Origin: Nitrospira sp.
GTDB taxonomy: Bacteria; Nitrospirota; Nitrospiria; Nitrospirales; Nitrospiraceae
Assembly: GCA_005116955.1 (NCBI GenBank)
Contig: SWDI01000001.1
Span: 710,954 to 774,953 of the forward strand
DNA: 64,000 nt
Direction: 5' to 3'
Position numbers and translations under genes: made by a program. Shown piece by piece: positions 43,766-54,297 of the stretch (its first letter is position 1; every line of letters starts with the position of its first letter). The notes below the pieces were generated by a model. It was not told the origin of the DNA and did no database searches. It saw only the letters and a program-made list of their open reading frames with translations.

Positions 43766-44401
43766 TTAACTTGAAACCCCATTGTTAGCTGATGCTAGCC
43801 GTGGTTGGACGGTCCCTTTCAATCGCTTGACTGTATCGGCCAACTTCATGATTTTCTCAACCGACGCATCCCGAAATGAAAGCATTGCATCTTCATGCCC
43901 GGCTTGTGCGCACATTGCGATCGTATAGCAAGAAGTGCCTCCGCGAATGATCTTCAGCGACAGGTTGGCTTGATGGCAATGCACTCCGATAAACATGCAG
44001 CAGTCGATTCTGTTGTGCCAGATCGTCAAATTCGGATGGTTGGGATTAATCTCGACTTCAGGGTTAATCTTTGGATACTTTGGACGGTAGTCAGGCATTG
44101 GGATCAGCATTGGTTTTTGGCCAGGCTGAACGCATTCGACAAGCGTATTAAAAAGATGGCGAACGGCGGTGGCTTTCTTAGCGGCCTTTTCATTCCAGGC
44201 CCACAATACCAGGGGCCCTGGGAAAATTGTCGGTACCTTCGCCATTAAGAATTGACGCGCCGCTTCCTCATAAGCCTTTTCTTCTGGAGCGATCACACCA
44301 TTGATATGGGCTTCTCCTGGATTTGGCAAGCAAATCCCCATACTGGCAGCAGCTGGCGGCAGAAAGTGTTCTGGCCCTGGAAGCACACGATAGTCACTCA
44401 T
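43766..44401 (-). CDS. porE/forE: Likely fifth (E) subunit of the 2-oxoacid:ferredoxin oxidoreductase
   Basis: 211 residues from ATG 44401 (GTG 44404 directly upstream). GPLVLWAWNEKAAKKATAVR and HNRIDCCMFIGVHCHQANLS are prominent; His and Cys in the latter could bind a metal. Similar proteins are annotated as CO dehydrogenase beta-subunit-like in Nitrospira and sit first in five-subunit oxidoreductase operons of the type known from Hydrogenobacter. Role in the complex not established. AT-rich leader with a TATAAT lies upstream. Confidence 0.7.
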   Translation of the reverse strand: MSDYRVLPGPEHFLPPAAASMGICLPNPGEAHINGVIAPEEKAYEEAARQFLMAKVPTIFPGPLVLWAWNEKAAKKATAVRHLFNTLVECVQPGQKPMLIPMPDYRPKYPKINPEVEINPNHPNLTIWHNRIDCCMFIGVHCHQANLSLKIIRGGTSCYTIAMCAQAGHEDAMLSFRDASVEKIMKLADTVKRLKGTVQPRLASANNGVSS

Positions 44402-44766
44402 CACAAGCTACACTCCATGAAAATTATAGTTAATGGAAGAAGCGTTTTGTTTTTTAAATACTTATTAGTTTTCTTTATCTACTCTAAGCTGTTTTCCTAC
44501 TCGTGTTCAAGATCACAGAAGACCCAACTCAAAGAGATTTTGGGTCACTATTGAGCAGATAGTGTAGGCCATTTGCTCTTCGTGTGCGTGTTAGTGGAAG
44601 CTGCTCAAGCGTCGATTAACAAAACCCAGTCCATTATAGGTGTCGCCCTTTTGGATTGTCAAATGAGTGTGTGGGGTCAGGTTATTGAGATGGCTGGCGA
44701 AATGCTGAGATGATGCGCGTAGCTGGGCTGTAGTCAAGCCTGGCCTGGGAGTGAGAAGTGTGACGA
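44402..44766. other. Leader of the oxidoreductase operon
   Basis: 365 AT-rich bases. TATAAT (minus strand) lies about 20 bases before the operon start, without a good -35. A 7-bp inverted repeat GACCCAA / TTGGGTC with a 12-base spacer at 44520-44545 could be an operator. No gene. Confidence 0.4.
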
Positions 44767-46032
44767 CTATGGGAGCTGTTCGCAGGCAGCTGTTGCTCCG
44801 AGCATGCACGCATGTTCAAGATCGTCTTTTGCAGCACGCCCTTGCAGTTCTTCCTGGTAAAGCGCGGCTCTTGCGAGCAAGGCCTGTCGATCAGTGGGAT
44901 CGGTTCGCAGGATCGCACTAAGGTCGTCAATTGCTTGGGCGGGCAGGTTCAGGTTCTTATAGATCTCGCTCCTGAGCAAATAGGCCTCCTTTTGATATGG
45001 AGTCCAACTCTCAGGCGTTTGTGGGGGTAAGCACTTTTGTAAGACGGTAAGGGCAGGCAACAATTGCTTGAGGGAGACCAATTTACGAGCCTCGGCGGTA
45101 TACAGATTGATGAGACGATGACGTGCTAAATCAAAAAAAGGATCCAACTCGAGTACTTGTTCGAATGCGTGGGCTGCCTCGATGGGCCGCTGTAACCATG
45201 TGCTGACGTCTCCTCGGCCAAGAAGGGCCCAGGTATTCTTTGGATCAATGAGAATGGCTCGATCGAAATCCATTCGGGCACTGTCGATATATTCGGAGTA
45301 TTCACTCTGTCTGGATTTGTTGGCGTAGGTCGCGGAGGCAAGCCGTAAATACGTTTGCCCACGCACAATCAAGGGTTCCACAGACTGAGGGTCTAGAGTA
45401 GCCGCCCGTGAGGCTAAATCGAGTTTCTGGGGAAGGTGATGAGCAAGAATCGCTTTTTCGACGAATATCCGAGCTTGCTCTCGACTTTTTGTGTGGCTGA
45501 GCGGCTCAATGGTGAGAGTTCGCACGCCTGTCGGAGCGGTTCGTAACTCATGGAGCTGGGCCTTGAGTTCCGCATTCTCGCTCTGCAGTCGACGGAAATG
45601 TTCAGCAAGTCGTTCTTCGGATTGCCATCGTCGAACGGCTGCTTGAAGATTGTCGAGGTCGACGACTGCGCGGATTCGGATATAGAAGCTTGGTCGATCA
45701 TTTTCGATGGAACGCCGAGATTCCAGAGTTTCTGTTTTTGTTATCGCGGCCGCAATAGTACGAATCTCCAATGAGCTGGATTGGAAGCTTTTGCCGGGAG
45801 AGGTTTTTTCGATATCGTGAAAGGTAGACTCGATATACAGTCCGGCCTCTTCAACCGCTCGGCGCTGAGCTAATCGGAGGGCCTGTTCTTCAGCTCTTGC
45901 GAGAGTATCGCCATCTCCCATTACATAACGCCCCTCGGTGACTACCGTGGTTTCTGAAGCACTTGCCGGTTGATAGAGGAGAAGGAGGAAGGCGACGACG
46001 GGAAGAATTCTTAATACACGTCGAAAATTCAT
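44767..46032 (-). CDS. Exported TPR protein with FlgT/LPP20-like N-terminal domain
   Basis: 421 residues from ATG 46032. Signal peptide ends near ASA; a domain (about 28-130) with GDGDTLARAEEQALRLAQRR resembles the conserved N-terminal domain of FlgT/LPP20-type proteins. A coiled-coil (about 135-160) and about six TPR units (about 190-410, e.g. NTWALLGRGDVSTWLQRPIE) follow. A periplasmic scaffold; partner unknown. The start lacks a strong ribosome site. Confidence 0.75.
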   Translation of the reverse strand: MNFRRVLRILPVVAFLLLLYQPASASETTVVTEGRYVMGDGDTLARAEEQALRLAQRRAVEEAGLYIESTFHDIEKTSPGKSFQSSSLEIRTIAAAITKTETLESRRSIENDRPSFYIRIRAVVDLDNLQAAVRRWQSEERLAEHFRRLQSENAELKAQLHELRTAPTGVRTLTIEPLSHTKSREQARIFVEKAILAHHLPQKLDLASRAATLDPQSVEPLIVRGQTYLRLASATYANKSRQSEYSEYIDSARMDFDRAILIDPKNTWALLGRGDVSTWLQRPIEAAHAFEQVLELDPFFDLARHRLINLYTAEARKLVSLKQLLPALTVLQKCLPPQTPESWTPYQKEAYLLRSEIYKNLNLPAQAIDDLSAILRTDPTDRQALLARAALYQEELQGRAAKDDLEHACMLGATAACEQLP

Positions 46033-46109
46033 AAGAGAACTATACCGCTCGGGGTAGTATCGGACAATGCTTCGAAAGAGGAGGCTAAATTCCAAGGAGT
46101 GAGAGAAGT

Positions 46110-46391
46110 TTACGAGGGGGATTTTGGGAAAACCTGCAGGAACGGGTGAATTTCAACTCGTTCAAAGACACCGTAAACCGTATAGGGGTCATGATGGGCG
46201 AAGTTTTCAGCCTCCTCCTGCGTCTCAAATTCTAGCACTAGGAGGCTCCCAGTTTTATCTGTCAGAGGGCCTGCGAGAACGATTCGCCCTTGCTTATCCA
46301 GCGGTTCGAGGTTAGCTAAGTGGGCGGCCCGATGGATTTTTCGTTTGGCTTCCCCTTGTGGGCTATCATAGCCGATGATGACGAATTTCAT
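46110..46391 (-). CDS. YciI-like protein
   Basis: 93 residues of the YCII dimeric alpha-beta barrel family. The His in HLANLEPLDKQGRIVLAGP (about 24) and Asp in HHDPYTVYGVFE (about 69) correspond to the conserved pocket residues. Enzymatic role unknown for most members. ATG 46391 lacks a strong ribosome site. Cytoplasmic. Confidence 0.88.
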   Translation of the reverse strand: MKFVIIGYDSPQGEAKRKIHRAAHLANLEPLDKQGRIVLAGPLTDKTGSLLVLEFETQEEAENFAHHDPYTVYGVFERVEIHPFLQVFPKSPS

Positions 46392-46453
46392 ACCTTAATA
46401 AACTGCTGCGCGCTTCGGTGTTGTGTGCCGCTCCCTGTTAAGGAGGTATGGGA

Positions 46454-46870
46454 CTAGGCAGGATCGTCTTCGATGGGACAACGATCGTCGTATCCGGATG
46501 TGACTTCGTGCCACCAGCGGATTTCTTTCTCGTCAAGCTTCCAACATAAGTAGACGACTCGACCGTCACGGATATGTGGGAAGTCGCACAGCCCAAGATC
46601 AATGTCTTTTACAACGACTCCCAGCTCATGGATGGCATGGAGGTTGGCACTGATGTCCTGAAGGCTTTTCACGTAGGATACGCCTGCTGATGTCCCACCG
46701 CCGAAACATGCATTGGCCGATGCTTTGCTCGCCTCCTCACGAGTTCGCATCAAGACGGTTTTACCTTCCCGCACGGTTGATAGATGTAACTGGAGCTGAG
46801 GGATAAGCTGATTGGCTTCCAGGAGTGAAAATACGCGGCCCGGGCTAGTTTCGTTTTCGTCACGCGCCAT
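46454..46870 (-). CDS. DUF2203 protein
   Basis: 138 residues from ATG 46870. Begins with a helix pair (FSLLEANQLIPQLQLHLSTV) and ends with the family signature GVVVKDIDLGLCDFPHIRDG followed by VYLCWKLDEKEIRWWHE. The function of DUF2203 is not known. The in-frame extension to 47017 has no family similarity. Confidence 0.85.
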   Translation of the reverse strand: MARDENETSPGRVFSLLEANQLIPQLQLHLSTVREGKTVLMRTREEASKASANACFGGGTSAGVSYVKSLQDISANLHAIHELGVVVKDIDLGLCDFPHIRDGRVVYLCWKLDEKEIRWWHEVTSGYDDRCPIEDDPA

Positions 46871-47010
46871 GTCGTACTCGCTGTCCCATCGGTGGTAGAT
46901 TCGAGATTCTCCTGTGTAACACACTTTAAATTCAGGGAACAACCCGTGAGCGAGATTAACTAGGAAGGATTGTTCGCATGATGTAGAGAAAACAAAATTC
47001 TGGATGCTAG

Positions 47011-47039
47011 TTGACAACCGGTTGATGCCTGGGTATCAT
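47011..47039 (+). promoter_or_regulatory. Strong sigma-70-type promoter upstream of rho
   Basis: TTGACA (47011-47016), 17-base spacer, TATCAT (47034-47039). Transcription would begin near 47046, leaving about 340 bases of leader before the rho start, enough for autoregulatory termination. No gene is seen in 47040-47386. Confidence 0.75.
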
Positions 47040-47386
47040 CACCTTATCGTCTAAGGCTGGGCTGATTCTCTCCACCGAAGAATTCAAATCCGGAACCTGT
47101 CCTGAATCAAATCTAGCAGTGAGCGTGACGTAACGTTAAGTGAGCCCATCAAAGATCCTGCTTGAGCTGTAGACCTCGGAGAGTTTTAGAGGTGACCGTA
47201 ATCCCTGCAGTTCATAAAGAGACAACTCAATAAAGAAGCGGACAACGAATCTTCCGCAAGCAATTCCAACCCAAACAGACCAAGATCTAAATAAGCTCAT
47301 CGCTACGATAAAAGCACGTTTCGCATGACCAAATCAGTTCGAGTGTATTCTGGAGAATAACAAACCCACGGCTTGAGAGGAGTTCT

Positions 47387-48658
47387 ATGTCAGTAGATAG
47401 GGGGGAAGTAATGCATCTTGCAGAACTGAAACAGAAGTCCATCGCCGACCTGAATGATGTGGCGCGTGAACTGAAGATCGAAGGGGCCGCCAATCTGAGA
47501 AAGCAGGAACTGATCTTTGCGATCCTCCAAGCTCAGACTGAGAAAAACGGTGTGGTCTTTGGGGAAGGGGTGCTAGAGACGCTTCCCGATGGATTCGGCT
47601 TTCTCCGCGCGCCAGACTCAAATTATCTGCCGGGTCCCGACGACATTTATATCTCCCCGTCACAGATCCGCCGGTTCAACCTTCGTACCGGCGACATTGT
47701 GTCGGGTCAGATCCGTCCCCCGAAAGAGAGTGAACGGTATTTTGCCTTACTCAAGGTTGAGAAGGTCAACTATGAAGACCCCGAGGTGGCGCGCGATAAG
47801 ATTCTCTTCGATAACCTCACTCCGTTGTACCCCGAAGAACGACTCAATCTGGAGTTCGACCGAGAAGAGTATTGTACCCGCGTCATGGATTTGACAACTC
47901 CGATCGGTAAAGGCCAGCGAGGACTGATCGTGGCGGCTCCTCGTACTGGCAAGACGATGCTTCTCCAAGCGATTGCTCGAGCTATTATCAGGAATCACAA
48001 AGAAGTCACACTCATCGTGCTGTTGATTGACGAACGACCGGAAGAAGTCACCGACTGGCAGCGACAGGTGAAGGCGGAAGTCATCAGTTCGACGTTTGAT
48101 GAACCGGCGCAGCGACATGCCCAGGTGGCGGAAATGGTGCTGGAGAAAGCGAAGCGGCTTGTCGAACACAAGAAGGACGTCGTCATCCTGTTGGACAGTA
48201 TCACCCGTCTCGCCCGGGCCTATAACACCATTGCGCCGCCCAGCGGCAAGGTGCTTTCTGGCGGTTTGGATTCCAACGCGCTGCAGCGGCCAAAACGTTT
48301 TTTTGGAGCGGCCCGCAATATCGAGAACGGCGGCAGTCTCACCATTATGGCAACGGCGCTGGTCGATACCGGTAGTCGCATGGACGACGTTATCTTTGAA
48401 GAGTTCAAAGGGACCGGTAATATGGAGGTTCATTTGGATCGACGCTTGGCGGACAAGCGCCTGTTTCCAGCGATCGATATCAGTCAGTCCGGTACGAGGA
48501 AAGAAGAACTGTTGGTGGATAAAGATCGCCTTAACAAGATGTGGATCCTTCGGAAGGTGCTCAGCCCGTTGGGGACGATGGAAGCCATGGAGTTCCTCAT
48601 GGATAAGATCGGCGGGACCAAGACCAATCAGGAGTTTCTGCAATCGATGAATCGATAA
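47387..48658 (+). CDS. rho: Transcription termination factor Rho
   Basis: 423 residues. Hexameric RNA helicase that ends transcription. N-terminal helix domain, cold-shock-like RNA-binding domain (about 55-125, with [20 protein letters not shown]), ATPase domain with Walker A APRTGKT (about 184), Q-loop and R-loop regions ([31 protein letters not shown]). ATG 47387 is behind GAGAGGAG; the internal ATG 47411 ([10 protein letters not shown]) matches the family N-terminus better and has its own GGGGGG site, so the true start may be eight residues later. Confidence 0.96.
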   Translation: MSVDRGEVMHLAELKQKSIADLNDVARELKIEGAANLRKQELIFAILQAQTEKNGVVFGEGVLETLPDGFGFLRAPDSNYLPGPDDIYISPSQIRRFNLRTGDIVSGQIRPPKESERYFALLKVEKVNYEDPEVARDKILFDNLTPLYPEERLNLEFDREEYCTRVMDLTTPIGKGQRGLIVAAPRTGKTMLLQAIARAIIRNHKEVTLIVLLIDERPEEVTDWQRQVKAEVISSTFDEPAQRHAQVAEMVLEKAKRLVEHKKDVVILLDSITRLARAYNTIAPPSGKVLSGGLDSNALQRPKRFFGAARNIENGGSLTIMATALVDTGSRMDDVIFEEFKGTGNMEVHLDRRLADKRLFPAIDISQSGTRKEELLVDKDRLNKMWILRKVLSPLGTMEAMEFLMDKIGGTKTNQEFLQSMNR

Positions 48659-48754
48659 TGTGGTGCTTGTTTCTTAAGCTTCCTTCGGTTAAAGTGTTGG
48701 CCCTTGGGAAGAGACCACGCACGTTTGTCATTCTTGGGTAAGGAGTTGTAGGTC

Positions 48755-48961
48755 ATGCAGAAGGGTATTCATCCGCTATACCGCGAGGCAACGGTTCACT
48801 GCGCCTGCGGAAATTCGTTTAAGACCCGTACCACCATTGGTGATATCAGTGTTGATATCTGCTCCAATTGTCATCCGTTCTTCACCGGTACACAAAAGAT
48901 TATCGATACTGAAGGACGTGTTGAGCGGTTCAAAAAGAAGTACGCGAAGAAGGACAAGTAG
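48755..48961 (+). CDS. rpmE: 50S ribosomal protein L31, zinc-binding form
   Basis: 68 residues with Cys in HCACGN and CSNC, the zinc-binding (C+) type. Ends in a Lys-rich tail. Follows rho by 96 bases and is followed by a strong terminator, so rho and rpmE may form one unit. Confidence 0.96.
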   Translation: MQKGIHPLYREATVHCACGNSFKTRTTIGDISVDICSNCHPFFTGTQKIIDTEGRVERFKKKYAKKDK

Positions 48962-48982
48962 CCACTCTACGTGTCATATGAA

Positions 48983-49021
48983 GGGACCCTGCTTCGCCTG
49001 GAGCAGGGTCCCTTTGTTTTT
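48983..49021 (+). terminator. Intrinsic terminator after rpmE
   Basis: Perfect 10-bp stem GGGACCCTGC / GCAGGGTCCC with a 10-base loop, followed by TTTGTTTTT. It separates rho-rpmE from prfA. Confidence 0.9.
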
Positions 49022-49058
49022 CGGCCTGGATTAGTCGCGCATCTGAGGACCGACCACG

Positions 49059-50141
49059 ATGGAAGCCGCTTTACTCAAGAAATGGGAATTCGTGGCGTCA
49101 CGATTTCAAGAGTTGATCGATCAGCTCATGGATCCCTCTGTCGTCCGTCAGCCAGCGCAGCTTCATAAGCTCAGCAAGGAACGTGTCGATCTTGAGCCGG
49201 CGGCTCAGTTGTTCGAAGTCTATCGTCGCAATGCCCGCCAGCTGGAAGAAGCCGCGCAGATTCTGGCAGATCCATCAGCCGGCAGTGACATGCACAAGAT
49301 GGCCTCTGACGAAACCGTCGAGTTGCGGAAGCAGCAGGAAGTCATGGAAGAGCAGGTCAAGGAGCTCTTGATTCCGAAAGATCCACGGGATGAAAAGAGT
49401 CTGCTTCTGGAAATTCGGGCCGGCACCGGTGGAGACGAAGCGGGGCTGTTCGCCGGGGAGTTATTCCGTTCGTATATCAGATATGCGGAGAAGAAAGGCT
49501 TCAAGGTCGATACGGTCGAGGCAGCAGAGAATGGTGTCGGAGGATATAAGAACATCACGGCGCTGATCGAAGGCAAGGGGGCCTATAGCCACTTCAAGTA
49601 TGAAGCCGGCGTGCATCGTGTGCAGCGGGTGCCGGTGACGGAAGCGGCGGGCCGGATCCATACTTCTACTATCACTGTGGCGGTCATGCCGGAAGTGGAT
49701 GAAATCGATGTGAAGATCGATCCAGGAGACCTCCGGATCGACACGTTCTGCTCCTCCGGCGCCGGTGGCCAGAGTGTCAATACAACGAAATCAGCCGTGC
49801 GCATCACCCATATTCCCACCGGAGTCGTGGTGAGTTGCCAGGACGAGCGTTCGCAGCTGAAGAATCGCACGAAAGCCATGCGGACTTTGCGCGCGCGCAT
49901 CGTGGAAGCCGAGCGGGAAAAACACGAAGCGGAGATCGCCAAAAACCGGAAATCCCAGGTCGGAACGGGCGAGCGGAGCGAGAAGATTCGCACCTACAAC
50001 TTTCCTCAGAACCGTGTCACCGACCATCGGGTCGGGGTGACGTTGCACAAGCTTGAGCTGGTTATGGAAGGCGACTTGGATGAATTCGTTCAAGCGCTGA
50101 AGGCGCAACAACAGCAGACCGAAACCGCCAACGTGTCATGA
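49059..50141 (+). CDS. prfA: Peptide chain release factor 1
   Basis: 360 residues. Recognises UAA and UAG and triggers peptide release. Codon-recognition tripeptide PVT in [19 protein letters not shown] (PAT in E. coli) and catalytic GGQ in [17 protein letters not shown] (about 235) are present. ATG 49059 has GAGG upstream. The stop overlaps the prmC start by four bases, coupling RF1 to its methyltransferase. Confidence 0.96.
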   Translation: MEAALLKKWEFVASRFQELIDQLMDPSVVRQPAQLHKLSKERVDLEPAAQLFEVYRRNARQLEEAAQILADPSAGSDMHKMASDETVELRKQQEVMEEQVKELLIPKDPRDEKSLLLEIRAGTGGDEAGLFAGELFRSYIRYAEKKGFKVDTVEAAENGVGGYKNITALIEGKGAYSHFKYEAGVHRVQRVPVTEAAGRIHTSTITVAVMPEVDEIDVKIDPGDLRIDTFCSSGAGGQSVNTTKSAVRITHIPTGVVVSCQDERSQLKNRTKAMRTLRARIVEAEREKHEAEIAKNRKSQVGTGERSEKIRTYNFPQNRVTDHRVGVTLHKLELVMEGDLDEFVQALKAQQQQTETANVS

Positions 50142-51031
50142 TGGTCGTCCCCATTACCGAAGATCCGAAGACGATTGGCATGGTGCTCACGTGGGCCCAA
50201 CGCTCTTTGGAAAGCGCTGGATCGACCAATGCCTCTCAAGAAGCGATCTGGTTATTGGCCTACGCATTTGGACTGAAACATCACGAGTTGGCGAGTCGGA
50301 GAGACCAAGCGGTGTCAGCTGAAGGACTCGCTCGTGCCGAATCAGTCGTATCGAGGCGGATGGCGTGTGAGCCCCTCCAGTATATTCTGGGCACACAGGA
50401 ATTTTGCGGTCTCGACTTTGATGTGAACCCGGCGGTGTTGATTCCTCGGCCTGAGACCGAACTCCTTGTTCAGGAGACTCTCAGGGAGGGTAGGTTCGCA
50501 GAAGGTGCGGTAGTGGTTGATGTGGGAACAGGGTCTGGATGTGTGGCGGTGACCTTGGCGACCATCCTGAGCGGCATGCGAATTTTTGCCCTGGACTGCT
50601 CCGGGAAAGCGTTGACGGTTGCCAAGGGTAATGCGGAGAGACACGGCGTCAGCGATAAAATTACTTGGAAGGAAGGGGATCTATTGTTCCCCTTGCATGA
50701 ATGCCAGTTAATCGGAGCCGTGGATGCGATCGTGTCTAATCCCCCGTACATCGCCGAAGAGGTCTGGGCCGGTCTGCAACCAGAGGTCCGAGATTTTGAA
50801 CCGCGGTTAGCGTTGGTGGCTGGACAGAGCGGAACAGAGTTCCATGAACGATTGCTCCACGATGCACGGCAATTTCTCGTGCCTGGTGGATTGCTCGTCA
50901 TGGAGCTTGGTCAGGGGCAAGCTCCAATTGTGCGACTGGCGGCAGAACAAGCAGGGGGCTACACAGGACTTCAGACCATCAAGGATGAGGCCGGTATCGA
51001 ACGGGTGATGATCGCGCGGCGGGTGGGCTAG
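50138..51031 (+). CDS. prmC: RF glutamine methyltransferase PrmC
   Basis: 297 residues. Methylates the Gln of the release-factor GGQ motif with S-adenosylmethionine. The N-terminal helical domain (about 10-90) is followed by a Rossmann domain: [16 protein letters not shown] binds SAM, and NPPY (about 204-207) binds the target Gln. [11 protein letters not shown] is also typical. Overlaps prfA by four bases. Confidence 0.95.
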   Translation: MMVVPITEDPKTIGMVLTWAQRSLESAGSTNASQEAIWLLAYAFGLKHHELASRRDQAVSAEGLARAESVVSRRMACEPLQYILGTQEFCGLDFDVNPAVLIPRPETELLVQETLREGRFAEGAVVVDVGTGSGCVAVTLATILSGMRIFALDCSGKALTVAKGNAERHGVSDKITWKEGDLLFPLHECQLIGAVDAIVSNPPYIAEEVWAGLQPEVRDFEPRLALVAGQSGTEFHERLLHDARQFLVPGGLLVMELGQGQAPIVRLAAEQAGGYTGLQTIKDEAGIERVMIARRVG

Positions 51032-51040
51032 GATCACGGT

Positions 51041-52309
51041 ATGGATGAGATTCTTATCAGAGGCGGCAAGAGACTCGCCGGAGACGTTCGCATTAGCGGC
51101 GCGAAAAATTCGGCTCTTCCGATCTTGGCCTCGACCATTCTGGGAGGCGGGGAGTGCGTCATCACCAATCTTCCAAGGGTCGTGGATGTGCTCACGATGG
51201 GAAAGCTCTTAGGGATTCTCGGAGCCAAGGTATCCCATGAGGGCAATCGGGCGGTCATCCAGGTCAATGCCATTGAATCAACCGAAGCTCCCTACGATCT
51301 CGTAAAGACGATGCGGGCGTCGGTATTGGTCCTTGGTCCGTTGGTTGCCCGTTGGGGGGAGGCCAAAGTGTCCCTGCCCGGGGGCTGTGCGATCGGATCC
51401 AGGCCAGTGAACCTTCATTTAGCGGGATTGGCAAAATTAGGGGCTGACATTTCCATTGAGCACGGCTATATCACGGCGAGGGCGAAACGATTGAGAGGTG
51501 AGCGCATCTACTGTGATACGCCGACCGTCACCGGCACTGAAAATCTCATGATGGCAGCAACATTGGCCGAGGGAGTGACGACGCTCGAAAATGCGGCCAA
51601 GGAGCCAGAAATCGTGGACCTGGCCGAGTTTCTCGTCAAGCGCGGCGCGAGAATTCGAGGAGCGGGAACCGATGAGATTGTGATTGAGGGAGTGCGAGAA
51701 CTTCATGGTGGGGATCATGACGTCATTCCTGATCGTATCGAGGCTGGCACATACTTGGCGGCAGCAGCTGTGACCCAAGGGGATGTCATTGCGACGCATT
51801 GCCGTCCGGGTCATCTTGAGGCGGTGCTGATGAAGTTGCGTGAGGCGGGGGCCAACGTGCAAGAAGGCAACGACCATGTGCGTCTGACCATGTCTGGTAC
51901 ATTGCGAGGCACTGATATTAGGACATTGCCCTTCCCAGGCTTTCCCACCGATATGCAAGCTCAAATGGTTGCGTTGCTGAGTCTTGCCGAAGGCACGAGT
52001 GTCGTGACTGAAACAGTGTTTGAAAGCCGCTTCATGCATGTCGAGGAACTGCGGCGGATGGGAGCCAATATCCGCGTTGAAGGGAACCGGTTGGTGGTGA
52101 CGGGACGCAAGCAGCTGACTGGCGCACCAGTCATGGCCTCAGATCTTCGGGCGAGTGCCGGGTTGATCGTCGCTGGGCTGGCGGCAGAGGGAGCGACGCA
52201 CGTCCAACGTGTGTACCATCTTGATCGGGGATACGAGAGAATTGAAGAAAAGTTAGGTGCTCTGGGGGCTGAGGTTCAGCGCCAAAAGTCGCCAACGAAG
52301 ATACACTAG
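51041..52309 (+). CDS. murA: UDP-N-acetylglucosamine 1-carboxyvinyltransferase
   Basis: 422 residues. First committed step of peptidoglycan synthesis: transfers enolpyruvate from PEP to UDP-GlcNAc. [20 protein letters not shown] at the N-terminus binds substrate; the catalytic and fosfomycin-target Cys is present in [16 protein letters not shown] (about 116). Later RPGHLEAVL and GFPTDMQAQ motifs are intact. Ten bases after prmC and ten before hisG, so likely co-transcribed. Confidence 0.96.
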   Translation: MDEILIRGGKRLAGDVRISGAKNSALPILASTILGGGECVITNLPRVVDVLTMGKLLGILGAKVSHEGNRAVIQVNAIESTEAPYDLVKTMRASVLVLGPLVARWGEAKVSLPGGCAIGSRPVNLHLAGLAKLGADISIEHGYITARAKRLRGERIYCDTPTVTGTENLMMAATLAEGVTTLENAAKEPEIVDLAEFLVKRGARIRGAGTDEIVIEGVRELHGGDHDVIPDRIEAGTYLAAAAVTQGDVIATHCRPGHLEAVLMKLREAGANVQEGNDHVRLTMSGTLRGTDIRTLPFPGFPTDMQAQMVALLSLAEGTSVVTETVFESRFMHVEELRRMGANIRVEGNRLVVTGRKQLTGAPVMASDLRASAGLIVAGLAAEGATHVQRVYHLDRGYERIEEKLGALGAEVQRQKSPTKIH

Positions 52310-52318
52310 GGGTTACAC

Positions 52319-53017
52319 ATGGTGACGATCGCTCTGTCAAAAGGGAAACTCATGGAGTCCGCGCTGGACCTCTTCCGACGAGCCGGCTACGACATTCCGG
52401 GGCTGTCAGGCGAGAGCCGTCGTCTGATATTTGTCAGCCCCGAGAACGAGATGACCTTTCTCATTGTTCGGCCCAGCGATGTGCCGACGTATGTGGAATA
52501 TGGGGGAGCGGATGCCGGAATTGTTGGGAAAGACGTCTTGCTGGAGCAGGAAAGTGATGTGTACGAACCATTGGATTTAGGCTTCGGAGCGTGTAGAATC
52601 TCCGTCGCCGCGCTCCGGGGAGAGGGAGCACATGATCGCCTCTCGTCGAAGATTCGCATTGCGACGAAGTATCCTCGGATCAGCGAGCGCTATTTTAATA
52701 CGCGAGGAATTCCGGTCGAGATCGTCAAGTTGTATGGCTCTATCGAGTTAGCTCCGGTTGTGGGGCTGGCAGATCGGATCGTGGATTTGGTCGAAACCGG
52801 CAGCACACTCAAGGCCCATGATCTTGCCGAGATCGAGGTCATTACTCAATCGACAGCCCGTTTTATCGTCAATAGGGCGAGTTTTCGGCTCAAACAGAAG
52901 CCACTGATGGAGTTGATTCGTAAACTTCGGGTAGCGGTGCGGAGTCAGAGCGTTCTCTCCCGCAACGGTCGCCCCTCGACGGTACTCGCGCGCAAGCGGA
53001 AGGCAGCTCGCTCATGA
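52319..53017 (+). CDS. hisG: ATP phosphoribosyltransferase, short form
   Basis: 232 residues: catalytic domains only, without the C-terminal ACT-like regulatory domain of long HisG. First step of histidine biosynthesis (ATP + PRPP). IALSKGKLMESALDLFRRAG, GGADAGIVGKDVLLE and DLVETGSTLKAHDL are intact. Short HisG normally needs the HisZ partner, which is not in this window. The stop overlaps hisD (ATGA). Confidence 0.94.
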   Translation: MVTIALSKGKLMESALDLFRRAGYDIPGLSGESRRLIFVSPENEMTFLIVRPSDVPTYVEYGGADAGIVGKDVLLEQESDVYEPLDLGFGACRISVAALRGEGAHDRLSSKIRIATKYPRISERYFNTRGIPVEIVKLYGSIELAPVVGLADRIVDLVETGSTLKAHDLAEIEVITQSTARFIVNRASFRLKQKPLMELIRKLRVAVRSQSVLSRNGRPSTVLARKRKAARS

Positions 53018-54297
53018 AAATCGTGACGAAAGCGGATCGCAGCTTTCTCCCATCCCTAAAGAAAATTGCACTTCGCGGACGGACAACCGGCGCGGCGGTT
53101 GAAAAAACCGTGCAGGCTATTCTGAGAGGGGTGGAGCAGGGAGGAGATAAAGCGATCCTCCGCTACACCAAGCAATTCGATAAGGTCGCGTTGAAGCCGG
53201 ACGCACTGCGTGTGACTCCTGAAGAGATCAAGAATGCCTATTTCCACATCCGAAAGGATGAGGGAGATGCGCTGCGGCTGGCCGCTCAACGGATTACGTC
53301 GTTTCATGAACGGCAACGGACCAAGACCTGGATGTACCAGGATGGGGATGCCACCTTGGGGCAGCTCGTTGGCCCAGTTGATGCGGTAGGGGTGTATGTC
53401 CCGGGGGGCAAGGCCGTGTATCCGTCATCCGTGCTGATGTGCGCGATTCCAGCCAAGGTTGCCGGTGTCCCACGCATTGTGATGGTCACTCCGCCCCAGA
53501 AGGGCGGGATTAATCCCTATTTACTGGTCGCAGCCGATATTGCGGGAGTCACGGAGATTTATCGGGTTGGCGGCGTTCAAGCAGTCGCGGCCCTTGCCTA
53601 TGGGACTAACACCATCGCGAGGGTCGACAAGATTGTCGGGCCAGGAAATATCTACGTAGCCACAGCCAAACGATTGCTCTATGGCACGGTTGGCATCGAC
53701 ATGGTTGCAGGCCCCAGTGAGTTGCTGGTAGTGGCCGATGATGAGGCAACGCCAGCCCATGTGGCGGCAGATCTGCTCTGCGAAGCTGAGCATGATGAAG
53801 ACGCGCAGGTCTTCCTTGTGACGACCTCAGAGCGATTAGCGAAGGATGTGTCAAAACTAATCGAGAGTCAGCTGAAAGGGCTTCAGCGTGAAAAGATCGC
53901 GTCGAAATCAATTGCCCGTCATTCAGTAGCCTTCGTCGTGACCACTATGGATGAAGCCATTGAGGTCGCGAATGACATTGCGGCCGAACACTTGACGCTC
54001 TCGGTGGATAATCCGTTCGATTATTTGGAAAAGATCCGCCATGCGGGCGCGCTCTTCTTGGGGCGCTATACACCACCGTCGGTTGCCGATTATGTTGCAG
54101 GGCCAAATCACGTCTTACCGACCGGAGGAACCGCCCGGTTCTTTTCGCCCCTGTCCGTCAATGATTATGTCAAGGTGAGCAACATTGTGCATTACACGAA
54201 ACAAGAATTAGCCAAAATCAAAGATCCGTTGATTCGACTTGCGCAAATCGAAGGGTTTGATGCGCATGCCAAATCGGCACAGAGTAGGTTTTTATGA
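53014..54297 (+). CDS. hisD: Histidinol dehydrogenase
   Basis: 427 residues. Zinc-dependent oxidation of histidinol to histidine with [50 protein letters not shown] and AAEHLTL (the Glu-His base pair of the active site) are present. Overlaps hisG and hisB by four bases each. Confidence 0.96.
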   Translation: MKIVTKADRSFLPSLKKIALRGRTTGAAVEKTVQAILRGVEQGGDKAILRYTKQFDKVALKPDALRVTPEEIKNAYFHIRKDEGDALRLAAQRITSFHERQRTKTWMYQDGDATLGQLVGPVDAVGVYVPGGKAVYPSSVLMCAIPAKVAGVPRIVMVTPPQKGGINPYLLVAADIAGVTEIYRVGGVQAVAALAYGTNTIARVDKIVGPGNIYVATAKRLLYGTVGIDMVAGPSELLVVADDEATPAHVAADLLCEAEHDEDAQVFLVTTSERLAKDVSKLIESQLKGLQREKIASKSIARHSVAFVVTTMDEAIEVANDIAAEHLTLSVDNPFDYLEKIRHAGALFLGRYTPPSVADYVAGPNHVLPTGGTARFFSPLSVNDYVKVSNIVHYTKQELAKIKDPLIRLAQIEGFDAHAKSAQSRFL

